Below are positions 22,365-30,918 of a stretch of DNA of 48,472 nucleotides, one piece after another. Each line of letters begins with the position of its first letter. Within the stretch, counting starts at the first letter, position 1. The position numbers and the translations under genes are program-made. The stretch is from Fimbriimonadales bacterium (GTDB lineage: Bacteria > Armatimonadota > Fimbriimonadia > Fimbriimonadales > GBS-DC), in assembly GCA_026003075.1 (NCBI GenBank), contig BPGO01000014.1, positions 1 through 48,472 on the forward strand. The letters are read 5' to 3'. The notes under the pieces are model-generated. The model was given only the letters and a program-made list of their open reading frames with translations. It had not been told where the DNA came from and made no database searches.

Positions 22365-25300
22365 TCGATAGCCCCCTTCCGTTTGAAGTAAAGCAGCGCG
22401 AACAGGAAGGGCACGAGAATCCAGCCCAGCAACGCGCCGCCGCACACAAGCAACACGTGCTCTTCGAACAGGTCGCGTGCATATAACCCTGCCGCCCCGA
22501 ACACCTCCAGCGTGCCCTCCATCACTTGGATGACCGCAATTTTGAACACTTGGAGTGGGTTCAGAAGCGTTAGCCAGAGCAGGGTTTGCGCTTTGAGTTG
22601 GAGCGCGAGCGCCGTGCCAATCACGCCCAAGTCGCTGATGAAAGTGAGCGTGAGCCACAGCAAGATTGCCAGCCCGATAGCGGTGGAGGCACGACGGGCG
22701 AGCGCAGAGACCGCCATCCCCAACGCCATGCATGCCCAGCTGAGCATCAGCGTAAGCCCTGTTTGGAGCAAAAACTTGCCCAGCGGCACATCCGCGCCAT
22801 AGGCGTAGATGATGAGACCGCTCCCACCAAACCCCACCAGCACGGCGCCGCTGAGGACGCCGAGCGCGCCCAGAAACTTGCCCCACACAATTACGCTGGG
22901 CGTCACCGGGTGCGCGAGTAAGGTTTGCAGAGTCAGTTGGTCGCGTTCGCTTGCCAAACTCATCGCGCCGACGATAAGACCCATCAAGGGCACAATCAGC
23001 AGCGAGAGGTTCAGCAAGGTGGCGAAAGTACGCCCGAACCCGACCATCCCGCCCGACTCGCCAACGCCACCCAACCCGAACGCCGTCAGCAACACCGACA
23101 GCCCTGTGAAAATGCCCGTCAGCAGCAGCACCCAGCGATTGCGCCGCAAATCGCGTATCTCTTTGCTTGCGATTAGCTGTATCTGATGCCAAAACGGTTG
23201 CCGCTCTCCTTTACGCAACGCACTCGGTTCTGTCGCTGCTGGGGGGATTTCAGCGGCGAATCGCTCGGTTTCGGGAATCGCGCTCCAGTTCGGGGATTCT
23301 ATAGGCGCACGCCACTCGTAGTCCAGCACCTCCACACCGGCGTCCAGTAACAAGCGGATGGGCTCGATGCGCCGCGCTTCCAGATGGTGCACCACCAGCA
23401 GCCCGTCTGATACCTCGACCGTGTACCCTGCTTGCTGGAGACATCGTTGTGCCCGTTCCGCGTTGGCAGGCTCGACCATCAAGCGGAGGCTGCCCCGTTG
23501 TTGCCACAGGCGCGTGAACTGTTCCCCTGTGAGTTCCGCGGTCTTTTGACCGTTCTCCAAGACAATCACGCGATCTGCCAGTGCGCGCACCTCGGGGAAT
23601 TGATGGGTGCAAAAGAGGAGGGTTTTGCCCTCGGCTTTCAGTCGTCGCAAGAGTTCCAACCACTCGGCGCGTGCCGCAGCATCCAAATGAGCGGTCGGCT
23701 CGTCCAAGAGCAGTAGGGGCGGGTCGGACAGCAGCGCAATCACCAGCGCCAGTTTCTGCTTCAGCCCGCCCGAGAGTGCGAACACAGGTTTCTCGGCATG
23801 CTCGTGCAGTCCCCATTCGTGCAGCAGGCTCTCTGCACGCTCGGCGCTCACATGGCGCAGCTGCGCGTAGAATTGGGCAGTCTCGCGCACGCTGAGGTCA
23901 GGATGGAGATGGATGAGTTGCGGCACGTAGCCCACATAGTGCCGCGCCTGCACGCTCTGGCGCCGCACATCGATGCCCATCACCTGCACCTCCCCTTCAA
24001 AGCGTAGCAGTCCCAGCACACATCGCAGAATGGTGGTCTTGCCGGCTCCGTTTGCGCCCCAGAGGGCAATCGTCTCACCGGCACGCGCCACGAACGATAC
24101 ATCCTGCACGGCGCGGTTCCGCCCGAAACGGCGGCTCAGGTTCCGCACGGACAACACGATCGGAGGTGTTTTCTGAAGCCGAACTATACCTCTTGAAGTG
24201 CGTCGGCGTCGGATACGCGGTGCGGTTAGGCTGAGCGCGCCCAGTCCCAACGCGCTGAGCGACACCATCAGCGCCTTCGCAGCGCGTCCCTGAGTGGGTG
24301 GAGCATAGGGCAGGTCACCAGGGCGCATCCGTGGGGCGGGGTCGGTCGCCATCGGGCGCGGCGCAAAGAGCGGGAACAGACGCACCCCGAAATCCAACGC
24401 CTGCGCTGCTGGACTGTAATGAAGCACGCGCAGCGCACTGTTCCGCCCTGTCAAAAGGTCAAATACGCGCACCGCCCGATAGGGCACATCCCCATAGCCA
24501 TCCACATCCGCATCGTAGCCACTGTAGTCGCTCCAATAGTTGCCGTGCCACACCACACCCACGACCGAATCGGGACGCTCCATCGACAGGGTCTCATAGT
24601 TCTCGATGAACCGATTCTCCGCGAAGCGGTTCGGTTTTACCGCCAGCACGAGTTGCACCCCGATATCGTTGCGCACGAACCAATTGCCCTTATAGATACC
24701 TTCACCGCTGTCGATAAATAGCCCCACCCGATTGTTCGCAATCAGGTTGTTCACGATTGAGGCGCCGTCGATGTCCTTAATGCCCAGCCCCATGCCGCTC
24801 ACGCCGCGATTGCTCAGGATTTGGTTCCCTACCACTTGAACCTCCTTGCTATACATCAAGTAGATGCCCACCGAGTTCTCCTGAAGCAGGTTGTTTTCCA
24901 CGCGGCTATTGCTGCAATACATGAAGTGGATACCGTAGCGTGATTGGCGCACTTGATTACCGCGTACCACGATGCCTTCCGAGTACCAGAAGACTATATC
25001 CCGCCCACCGATGACCGTGTTGTTTTCGATTCGGGCGTGGTGGCTGTACCAGATTCGAATCTGGTCGCCGCGTCGTGCCACAGGAAGGTCATGCGAGCGG
25101 ATATGATTGTAGCGCACGAGGGTGCGATCGGCGCGGTCTAAGTGAATGCCGAAGAGGGCGTCCTCTATGTGGTTATGCTCCACGACGCAATCCGGGGCTT
25201 GTACGCGCACGGCACTGTCTTGATTGTTCAGTACGATACCGCTGTTGCGAATCACGAACCCGCGCAGCACGGTTTTGGGGGCGTTGAGGGTGATCACACT

Positions 25301-25537
25301 ACCCCGTCGCTCTCCGTCCAGCGTGGCGTTTTGCTCCCCAATCAGCGTAAGCGGTTTGTTCACCACAAAGTTGCCATGGTGGACGCCGCCGACTACGCGC
25401 ACGGTATCTCCGGGCGCGGCGCGCTCTAGAACTGCCTGCAATGGGTCGGTTGGATGCACGACCCACTCGGCTGCATGGGCCGCGACAAGGCTCAGCACGA
25501 GCCAAAATCCCGTCAAACCTCTCTGGTAAACAAACAT
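22361..25537 (-). CDS. NosD-NosF-NosY fusion: copper-maturation ABC complex in one polypeptide
   Basis: One uninterrupted 1058-residue frame carries three Nos assembly factors. Residues 1-23 are a signal peptide; about 25-375 form the NosD right-handed beta-helix with regular N-x-I/V-x-x-N turns and the terminal NYWSDYSGYDADVDGYGDVPY motif. A membrane span (about 421-439) ends in RIRRRR, placing the next part in the cytoplasm. Residues about 460-745 are the NosF ATPase: Walker A GANGAGKT (494-501), signature LSGGLKQK (588-595), Walker B LLLLDEPT (608-615), His645. Residues about 785-1058 are NosY with six predicted spans. This topology matches the separate proteins. NosDFY loads copper into NosZ. 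AAGGAGG precedes the ATG. Normally these are three genes. Confidence 0.93.
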   Translation of the reverse strand: MFVYQRGLTGFWLVLSLVAAHAAEWVVHPTDPLQAVLERAAPGDTVRVVGGVHHGNFVVNKPLTLIGEQNATLDGERRGSVITLNAPKTVLRGFVIRNSGIVLNNQDSAVRVQAPDCVVEHNHIEDALFGIHLDRADRTLVRYNHIRSHDLPVARRGDQIRIWYSHHARIENNTVIGGRDIVFWYSEGIVVRGNQVRQSRYGIHFMYCSNSRVENNLLQENSVGIYLMYSKEVQVVGNQILSNRGVSGMGLGIKDIDGASIVNNLIANNRVGLFIDSGEGIYKGNWFVRNDIGVQLVLAVKPNRFAENRFIENYETLSMERPDSVVGVVWHGNYWSDYSGYDADVDGYGDVPYRAVRVFDLLTGRNSALRVLHYSPAAQALDFGVRLFPLFAPRPMATDPAPRMRPGDLPYAPPTQGRAAKALMVSLSALGLGALSLTAPRIRRRRTSRGIVRLQKTPPIVLSVRNLSRRFGRNRAVQDVSFVARAGETIALWGANGAGKTTILRCVLGLLRFEGEVQVMGIDVRRQSVQARHYVGYVPQLIHLHPDLSVRETAQFYAQLRHVSAERAESLLHEWGLHEHAEKPVFALSGGLKQKLALVIALLSDPPLLLLDEPTAHLDAAARAEWLELLRRLKAEGKTLLFCTHQFPEVRALADRVIVLENGQKTAELTGEQFTRLWQQRGSLRLMVEPANAERAQRCLQQAGYTVEVSDGLLVVHHLEARRIEPIRLLLDAGVEVLDYEWRAPIESPNWSAIPETERFAAEIPPAATEPSALRKGERQPFWHQIQLIASKEIRDLRRNRWVLLLTGIFTGLSVLLTAFGLGGVGESGGMVGFGRTFATLLNLSLLIVPLMGLIVGAMSLASERDQLTLQTLLAHPVTPSVIVWGKFLGALGVLSGAVLVGFGGSGLIIYAYGADVPLGKFLLQTGLTLMLSWACMALGMAVSALARRASTAIGLAILLWLTLTFISDLGVIGTALALQLKAQTLLWLTLLNPLQVFKIAVIQVMEGTLEVFGAAGLYARDLFEEHVLLVCGGALLGWILVPFLFALLYFKRKGAIE

Positions 25538-25567
25538 TAGAATCCTCCTTCAATTACTCCGAGAATT

Positions 25568-26239
25568 TCAGCGTGCAGCAGCAATGGTGGGTCGGGTTGG
25601 TGTCGTGGGCGCCTCGGTAGCAGGTTCTACAGGAGACCTTTGCGACGCCCGTTGTTCGCACAGCGCACGCCGCCGCTGTGCGACAATCGCCAACACGCCC
25701 GCCAGCATGACCGCGAAGTAGCCCCATGTGGGCCACGACACCACCCCAAACTGCGCGATTTTGCCAGAACCGAAAATCGGGGGCACAAACGGCTTCACCA
25801 TCGCGCTCAGAGGCGCTTTGGGGTCTAAGTTCAGCCCGAACTCACGCAGCCAGTAGTACAGGTCAGCAGGGAACACCACGAGGACGGCAAGGGTTGGCAC
25901 AATCAGGAACCACGAGAACCACCGCGGACGCCTTACAAAGGCTGCCGTCGCTAATGCCAACGCGACCAGACTCAGCCCCGGCACAGCGATCTTGCGCTCG
26001 AAGGGCGCCGCCTCGTCCAAAGGACGCATCCCAATGTAGTGATTGAGACCGTCCACCTCACGCACATCGCCCCGTGCACCGACCACATGCACATAGACAT
26101 TTAAGCCTTTGGGATATTGCGGCGCGATAATATGGATTTTCCAATAGGGCAGGAAAATCGACGCAACCACCAGCAGCGACGCAAACCAGAGCATCGCTTT
26201 ATTCGCAAACTCTCCCGAGCAATGTTTGACAGATTTCAT
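25568..26239 (-). CDS. NosB-like integral membrane protein of the nos operon
   Basis: A 223-residue membrane protein with four spans (about 16-33, 87-104, 110-135, 163-185). A periplasmic loop after the first span holds PYWKIHIIAPQYPKGLNV and GLNHYIGMRPL, a combination I associate with clade II nos clusters, where a membrane protein called NosB lies between nosZ and nosD. The position here, nosZ then this gene then nosD, agrees. Its role in N2O reduction is not established; electron delivery or assembly is possible. The frame continues to 26302, but ATG 26239 has a GAGGTGG before it and gives a sensible N-terminus. The C-terminal 35 residues are Pro/Thr/Ala-rich. Confidence 0.65.
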   Translation of the reverse strand: MKSVKHCSGEFANKAMLWFASLLVVASIFLPYWKIHIIAPQYPKGLNVYVHVVGARGDVREVDGLNHYIGMRPLDEAAPFERKIAVPGLSLVALALATAAFVRRPRWFSWFLIVPTLAVLVVFPADLYYWLREFGLNLDPKAPLSAMVKPFVPPIFGSGKIAQFGVVSWPTWGYFAVMLAGVLAIVAQRRRALCEQRASQRSPVEPATEAPTTPTRPTIAAAR

Positions 26240-26268
26240 GATATTCCACCTCACTTGAGACTTCTCTG

Positions 26269-26307
26269 AAAAAGTGGGGCGTGCGGTGCATCCAAACCGC
26301 ACACCCC
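26269..26307 (-). terminator. Hairpin with T-run after nosZ
   Basis: On the minus strand a 12-bp stem (26276-26287 with 26296-26307, one G-U pair) and an eight-base loop are followed by ACTTTTT. This is a proper intrinsic terminator shape, placed between nosZ and the rest of the nos operon. It may let nosZ be expressed above its accessory genes. Confidence 0.7.
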
Positions 26308-26320
26308 TATCAGAGAGGTT

Positions 26321-28312
26321 TTACGGCTCTACCAACAGATAGCCCATCATCTCCAGGTGCAACGCGGAGCAGAACTCGGTGCAGTAGAACGGATAGACGC
26401 CCTCTTTGTCTGCGGTGAAGCGTACCGTCACGGTTTCGCCCGGCTCCAGACTGGCGCCGATTCCGTACGCAGGGATCGCGAATCCGTGCGTGGCGTCGCG
26501 AGTGCGCTCGGTGTTTGTCAAGTGCCACACCACCTTCTGACCACGCTTCACCTTCACCTGTTCGGGCGTGAAATGGCTCCGCACGACTGTGGTATAGATA
26601 TGCACAGTATCGCCCCGAACCTCGATGCGCCCCTTGTCGGTCGCATCAGGCGATTTTGCCTGACGGTGCGGATCCCAACCGACCTCGGGGTAGACCTCCC
26701 AAGATTTCAGTCGGTCTGCCCGGATAATCTGGGCATAGTGAGGCTCGCCCATGCCCAACGGCATGTCAGCCAGCAGCCGCAACGAATCTCCCGGTTTGCT
26801 GATGTCAATCAACTGCAGGTTCTGGGGCAGCAGGGGACCGGTGCTCAAGAAGCGGTCAACGGACCACTTGTTCAGCGCGACGAGGTACTTGCCATCGGGT
26901 TTCACAGTGTCGCCTTCCGCAACCGCCAAGTGCCCGATGTTATAATGGGTCTGCACTTTGCCGACGACCTTCCACGGCTCTTCAGGCGCTTTATACTTGT
27001 CGTTGGGTCCCAAAGTCCAGCGCACCACCGCGGTATCGAGAAACAGGCTGGTATAAGCGTAGCCTTGATTGTCGAACTGCGTGTGCAATGGACCCAGCCC
27101 CAGTTCCACTTGGGCTTCCTTGACCGCGTCGAAGCGTAGCACCGGAATCCCATATGCATCGGTCTTCTCGAAGTCCTTGCTCTCAATGGCTTTCTTGATG
27201 CGGTCGATGCTATAGACGGTTACATGCGGGTCAAGCTTGCCGCCCACGACGATATACTGTCCGCCGGGGCTGACATCAACGCCGTGGGGGCTTTTCGGCT
27301 CCGGGGTCAAATACAGGACCCCCCCTGCCACCGCTTCCTTGATCGGAATCACGCGGAAGTTGTTGATGCGGGTGAACTTACCGGCTCGCACCAGTTCTTC
27401 CGCCTTCTTCCAGTTGACGATGTGCAGGTAGTCCATATCATTTTGCGACACGCCTGCTTCAAAGGGTGGGTTGCCTTTTTCCACGCCGCCGGTCGCCAGT
27501 TCGGTGTTGAACGAGTTCACAAAGACCCAGCCGTCGCTCGCACCCTTCCCGCAGTCGGCAAGGTCTTGCCAGTAAGGGGGCAGTTCAAGCGCGAACGACT
27601 CCTCGACCACGATGCGCCCCTTCTTGCGGTCGAACTTCCAGAAGGTCAACAGCCCGCGATACTCTTCCTTATAACGCTCCAGCGGGGCGTATTTATGTCC
27701 CAGCGGCACGCTATATTGGGAGACCTCCACCACATACTCGGTGTTTGGTGTCACGAAGGCAGCGCCGTGGTTATTGTTGAATACAGGGTTGCGCACGATT
27801 TGCTTGGTCTCCCAGTCGCGCAGGTCAATCACGGCCACACGCCCGTTCAGCTTATCGCCGATGAACAGGAATTCGCCATCGTACTCGCCATTCGTCTCGC
27901 TGAGCGCAGGGTGGTGCGTGTCCGCAGGGGGATAAGGACCGCGTCCATACACTTCATGCAACGCGGTGTTCTCAACGCCGAAGCCGTAACCGCTCCACGA
28001 ATCAGGCACGAACACGGGGATTACTTTAAGGATGCGCATCGAGGGAAGCCCGATTGCGATTACCTGTCCACTGTGTCCGCCGGAGGCGAACATCACATAA
28101 TCATCTTGTTTGCCCCCTGGCACATAGGTCGCTAAGGCAGCATACACATCGTCTGGGGTCAGCCCGCGCTCGTTTGCCACTGCCATCGCATCCGCTGGTA
28201 ATCCCGTAGGCAAACTCGGACCGCGAGCATTGCGCAGCACAAAGATTAAGCCAATCACCAGCAGGACAATCAGTCCCGCAATCAAGTAGCGTGTAGACAC
28301 TGCGCCTCTCAT
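26321..28312 (-). CDS. nosZ: Nitrous oxide reductase NosZ, clade II (Sec-type)
   Basis: A 663-residue NosZ that reduces N2O to N2 outside the cytoplasmic membrane. An N-terminal hydrophobic segment (about 9-26) without twin arginines marks a Sec-exported or anchored clade II enzyme. Residues about 40-560 form the seven-bladed propeller; all seven histidines of the CuZ centre are visible: His133/134 (DTHHPALSE), His182, His343 (SPHG), His410, His461 and His525 (GEPHY). The C-terminal cupredoxin domain has the CuA ligands His609, Cys644, Cys648, His652 and Met655 in CTEFCSALHLEM. So it looks fully functional. AGGAGG precedes the ATG, and TATAAT at 28340-28345 serves as promoter. It heads nosZ-nosB-like-nosDFY-nosL. 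Confidence 0.97.
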   Translation of the reverse strand: MRGAVSTRYLIAGLIVLLVIGLIFVLRNARGPSLPTGLPADAMAVANERGLTPDDVYAALATYVPGGKQDDYVMFASGGHSGQVIAIGLPSMRILKVIPVFVPDSWSGYGFGVENTALHEVYGRGPYPPADTHHPALSETNGEYDGEFLFIGDKLNGRVAVIDLRDWETKQIVRNPVFNNNHGAAFVTPNTEYVVEVSQYSVPLGHKYAPLERYKEEYRGLLTFWKFDRKKGRIVVEESFALELPPYWQDLADCGKGASDGWVFVNSFNTELATGGVEKGNPPFEAGVSQNDMDYLHIVNWKKAEELVRAGKFTRINNFRVIPIKEAVAGGVLYLTPEPKSPHGVDVSPGGQYIVVGGKLDPHVTVYSIDRIKKAIESKDFEKTDAYGIPVLRFDAVKEAQVELGLGPLHTQFDNQGYAYTSLFLDTAVVRWTLGPNDKYKAPEEPWKVVGKVQTHYNIGHLAVAEGDTVKPDGKYLVALNKWSVDRFLSTGPLLPQNLQLIDISKPGDSLRLLADMPLGMGEPHYAQIIRADRLKSWEVYPEVGWDPHRQAKSPDATDKGRIEVRGDTVHIYTTVVRSHFTPEQVKVKRGQKVVWHLTNTERTRDATHGFAIPAYGIGASLEPGETVTVRFTADKEGVYPFYCTEFCSALHLEMMGYLLVEP

Positions 28313-28339
28313 GGTTTAGCTCCTCCTATCTCTCGCCCT

Positions 28340-28345
28340 ATTATA
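28340..28345 (-). promoter_or_regulatory. -10 box of the nos operon
   Basis: TATAAT on the minus strand, 27 bases before the nosZ ATG, with a possible -35 TTAACA 18 bases upstream of it. No clear FNR-type TTGAT-N4-ATCAA site is seen next to it. Confidence 0.5.
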
Positions 28346-28421
28346 CCAAAAAGGTCTAATAGGTGTTAATTATATACCCGATTGAGAAGGGGATTGTCAA
28401 GGGGGTAGGGAGGGTGTTCGA

Positions 28422-28462
28422 AAATGCCTCGCCCGCGTGCGGTCAACGGAGCCGAGGCATTT
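28422..28462. repeat. 10-bp inverted repeat upstream of nosZ
   Basis: AAATGCCTCG (28422-28431) and CGAGGCATTT (28453-28462) form a perfect inverted repeat with a 21-base loop. The 28313-28643 stretch between the divergent nosZ and PEP-CTERM genes also holds the nosZ promoter and the palindromic repeat next to this one, but no other gene. Confidence 0.55.
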
Positions 28463-28506
28463 CTCCCCTCGCCCACGGCGTGGGAGAGAGGCATGGGGGG
28501 GAGGGC
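28463..28506. repeat. REP-like palindromic repeat, copy A
   Basis: The sequence CTCGCCCACGGCGTGGGAG with flanking GGGGGGGAGGGCA is a degenerate copy of the element found three times between flgH and flgI. It has the same stem-loop core and the same G-rich flank, in the orientation of copy D. Confidence 0.6.
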
Positions 28507-28643
28507 ATTCAGACAAGCATCAACCACGCCAATTTGCCTGTCCGCTTTTCAATCATTTCCGAGTCCTTAATGAGTGGGAGCTGCGTAAGCGGCGCACCTT
28601 CACACAACGATGGAGGTATTTTGATGAAACGGATAGGCATGCG

Positions 28644-29690
28644 ATGGGCTTAACCGCGACTTTCAGCGCAGCAGTCATCGCCAGCGCGTTTGGACAAGCG
28701 TATCAGATGTTTTACGAGCAACGAGACGGATACGTGGCGGGTGTTACGAACCCTGCGAAATTTATCAACTTGGATACAAACAACAATGATGTCGCGAACG
28801 GCAGTTTTGTAACCCGTGGGCGCATTCAGTCGGATAGCCCCACCTCTGCTACTACCCTCGTTATTCGCACTCGGTTAGAGAATTTCACAGGCGGCGATGC
28901 CTTCGGACGGTTGGCGATAGGTTTCGGAAATGTGTCGCGCAATAGCAACTCTTCCTACGAACTGCCAAGCGATCGTGCGGGCAACCTCGCTCCAAGTAAT
29001 ACGGGATCCTTCGCTTATTTCGGTACCTGGGTGGGTTCAGGACACCAGTTCAGGATGAAAGTTTCAGGGCGTGGGCAAAGCGTGATCAGTGGTGGACAGG
29101 CGCGCTATGATGCTGAGATCCGCAACGCGGCGATGGTGAGCCTCGCTGGCGGTCCCAGCCCCTCTCAGCCCGACCTCACGCCGTACCTATGGGGTATTGA
29201 CAAAATCGATCCACTGGCTTTTCCGAGTATCGTGCTGAACTGGTCTTCGGGGGCTGTTACAGGCTCGCGTGGACTGATTAACTTCGTTCAGTTCGGCAAT
29301 ATCGCCTCGCCCCACTCGGATCGCCTTATTGTGCGCACCACGCTGAATATCACCCGAAACGGCAACGCGCACTATTCGGATGTAGATCAAGCGTCGGTGG
29401 ACTGGAACGCAGGCGACGGTACGGTTAACAAGAGCATTGGCGGCGTGGGCGACAGCTACACGCTGAACATCGCCAGCGACCCCAATGGCACCCAGTATGC
29501 AATTTCCATGCGTGTGCAGGTGCTGCACGAGGGGTATCGCGATAACTTCGGCAGCTTGGCGGGTACAGCGACCCTGTATGACCAGACCTTCAACCAAAAC
29601 TTCACCGTGCTCGTGCCTGAGCCAGCCAGTATGATTGCGCTGGGCACGGGGTTGGTCGGGCTGTGGGCGGCGCGCCGCCGCAAGCGGTAA
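28644..29690 (+). CDS. PEP-CTERM surface protein with disrupted signal-peptide start
   Basis: A 348-residue frame from ATG 28644 encoding an exported protein with the C-terminal PEP-CTERM sorting signal: VPEPASM, a hydrophobic helix (IALGTGLVGLWAA) and RRRKR. The body is beta-rich with no family I recognise. The best start is ATG 28624, with GGAGG seven bases or so upstream, but that frame reads MKRIGMRWA and stops at once. One missing T at about 28649-28651 would join it to LTATFSAAVIASAFGQA, giving a normal signal peptide. So either the gene carries a frameshift, the sequence has an error, or translation starts at 28644 with a signal lacking basic residues. No exosortase gene is nearby. Confidence 0.7.
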   Translation: MGLTATFSAAVIASAFGQAYQMFYEQRDGYVAGVTNPAKFINLDTNNNDVANGSFVTRGRIQSDSPTSATTLVIRTRLENFTGGDAFGRLAIGFGNVSRNSNSSYELPSDRAGNLAPSNTGSFAYFGTWVGSGHQFRMKVSGRGQSVISGGQARYDAEIRNAAMVSLAGGPSPSQPDLTPYLWGIDKIDPLAFPSIVLNWSSGAVTGSRGLINFVQFGNIASPHSDRLIVRTTLNITRNGNAHYSDVDQASVDWNAGDGTVNKSIGGVGDSYTLNIASDPNGTQYAISMRVQVLHEGYRDNFGSLAGTATLYDQTFNQNFTVLVPEPASMIALGTGLVGLWAARRRKR

Positions 29691-29716
29691 GCAGGAGAGT
29701 GCTTGAGCGCATTGCC

Positions 29717-29751
29717 CATCCCTTCCCCGCAATAGGGGAAGGGATGTTTTT
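29717..29751 (+). terminator. Intrinsic terminator of the PEP-CTERM gene
   Basis: CATCCCTTCCCC (29717-29728) pairs perfectly with GGGGAAGGGATG (29735-29746) around GCAATA, followed at once by TTTTTGTGTT. This is the clearest Rho-independent terminator in the window. Confidence 0.88.
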
Positions 29752-29819
29752 GTGTTAGCGTTTGCGTCCTAAGCGAACGAATCCCGGTAGACGCCTTTGG
29801 GGGTAGTTCGTTGGCATGG

Positions 29820-29825
29820 TACAAT
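29820..29825 (+). promoter_or_regulatory. -10 box of the AAA ATPase/DUF5682 pair
   Basis: TACAAT ends ten bases before ATG 29836, predicting a leader of a few bases only. It lies inside the upstream open frame (29797), which is why the later ATG is preferred. Confidence 0.45.
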
Positions 29826-29835
29826 ATCACTTGCT

Positions 29836-30918
29836 ATGCAAGCGGATGTGATTCGCGCCCCTGTGGAGGCACGTTGTCAAGAGGAGCTGCAACGACTACA
29901 AGCGTGGGATACCTATCCGAAGCCTGCCGGCTGGAACCTGTCGCCGCGTGCTGTGGAGAAGTTTATCTTGGGGGATGCGGACCTGAACATCAAGCCCAAA
30001 TATATCGGCGACCGAGACCGTATCCAAGTGGCGATTGCCACCCTTGCCAGCGACCGCGCCTTGCTGCTGGTGGGGGAGCCGGGCACCGCCAAGTCGTGGG
30101 TGTCGGAACACCTGAGCGCGGCGATTTGCAACGACTCGAAACTCACCATTCAGGGCACGGCAGGCACTACCGAAGACCAAATCAAATACTCGTGGAACTA
30201 TGCACTGCTGATGGCGGAAGGACCCAGCGACCGTTCGCTTGTGCCCAGCCCCATCCTGACCGCGATGCGCGAGGGACGCATCGCCCGCTTTGAGGAGATC
30301 ACCCGCTGCGTGGCGGAGGTGCAAGACGCGCTCATCTCGATCCTCTCGGAGAAAGCCATCGCTATCCCCGAACTGGAGCGCATTGAGTACGCCAAGCGTG
30401 GGTTCAACATCATCGCCACTGCCAACACGCGTGACCGCGGCGTGAACGAGATGTCCTCCGCACTCAAACGGCGATTCAACTTCGTGGAACTGCCCGTATT
30501 AAGCGACTTGCAGCAAGAGATGGCAGTCGTGCGCCAACGCACCCAAGAAATGCTCGCCGAACACGAACTGCAAACCGATATCTCCAACGAGCTGGTGGAA
30601 ACCTTAGTGACGGTATTCCAAGAATTGCGGCAAGGGCAGACTCTGGACGGCGAGCAGAAGGTGAAGACGCCTTCCACGGTGATGAGTACCGCCGAAGCGG
30701 TGAGCGTGCTGTTCGGGGGCTGCCTCCTGGCGACACACTTCGGCGAGGGCGTCGTGAACGGGCAGCATGTGATGCGCCTGCTGGTGGGGGCGATTGCCAA
30801 AGAAGACAAGTCCGACTTAGAGGCGTTGACCGAGTATCTGGAGACGGTCGCCAAGAAACGCGACGGGCGTGTATGGAAAGAACTGTACGAGACGCATCGC
30901 TGGCTCAAGTCGCTTTAA
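29836..30918 (+). CDS. MoxR-like AAA ATPase, partner of DUF5682
   Basis: A 360-residue AAA+ ATPase of the MoxR/RavA-like type. Walker A is GEPGTAKS (Gly80 to Ser87), Walker B lies in IARFEEITR, sensor 1 is IIATANTRDRG, and the Arg-rich ALKRRFNFVELP precedes the lid. MoxR proteins act as chaperones that remodel partners, often VWA proteins. This gene overlaps the DUF5682 gene by 46 bases. In other genomes these two families occur with VWA and SWIM-zinc-finger genes, but neither is beside them here. ATG 29836 is chosen because the -10 box at 29820 would cut off the earlier start. Confidence 0.85.
   Translation: MQADVIRAPVEARCQEELQRLQAWDTYPKPAGWNLSPRAVEKFILGDADLNIKPKYIGDRDRIQVAIATLASDRALLLVGEPGTAKSWVSEHLSAAICNDSKLTIQGTAGTTEDQIKYSWNYALLMAEGPSDRSLVPSPILTAMREGRIARFEEITRCVAEVQDALISILSEKAIAIPELERIEYAKRGFNIIATANTRDRGVNEMSSALKRRFNFVELPVLSDLQQEMAVVRQRTQEMLAEHELQTDISNELVETLVTVFQELRQGQTLDGEQKVKTPSTVMSTAEAVSVLFGGCLLATHFGEGVVNGQHVMRLLVGAIAKEDKSDLEALTEYLETVAKKRDGRVWKELYETHRWLKSL

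Noticed and set aside
22365..23192. The nosL frame continuing upstream for another 276 residues
   Set aside because: That part is Arg-rich noise antiparallel in frame to the NosY region of the fusion; the lipoprotein signal begins at 22364.
26935..26945. TATAAT inside nosZ
   Set aside because: It lies within conserved coding sequence (the NIGHL region) on the opposite strand with no gene to serve.
27224..28135. A 303-residue plus-strand frame inside nosZ
   Set aside because: Antisense to nosZ, which has every copper ligand intact; no start signals of its own.
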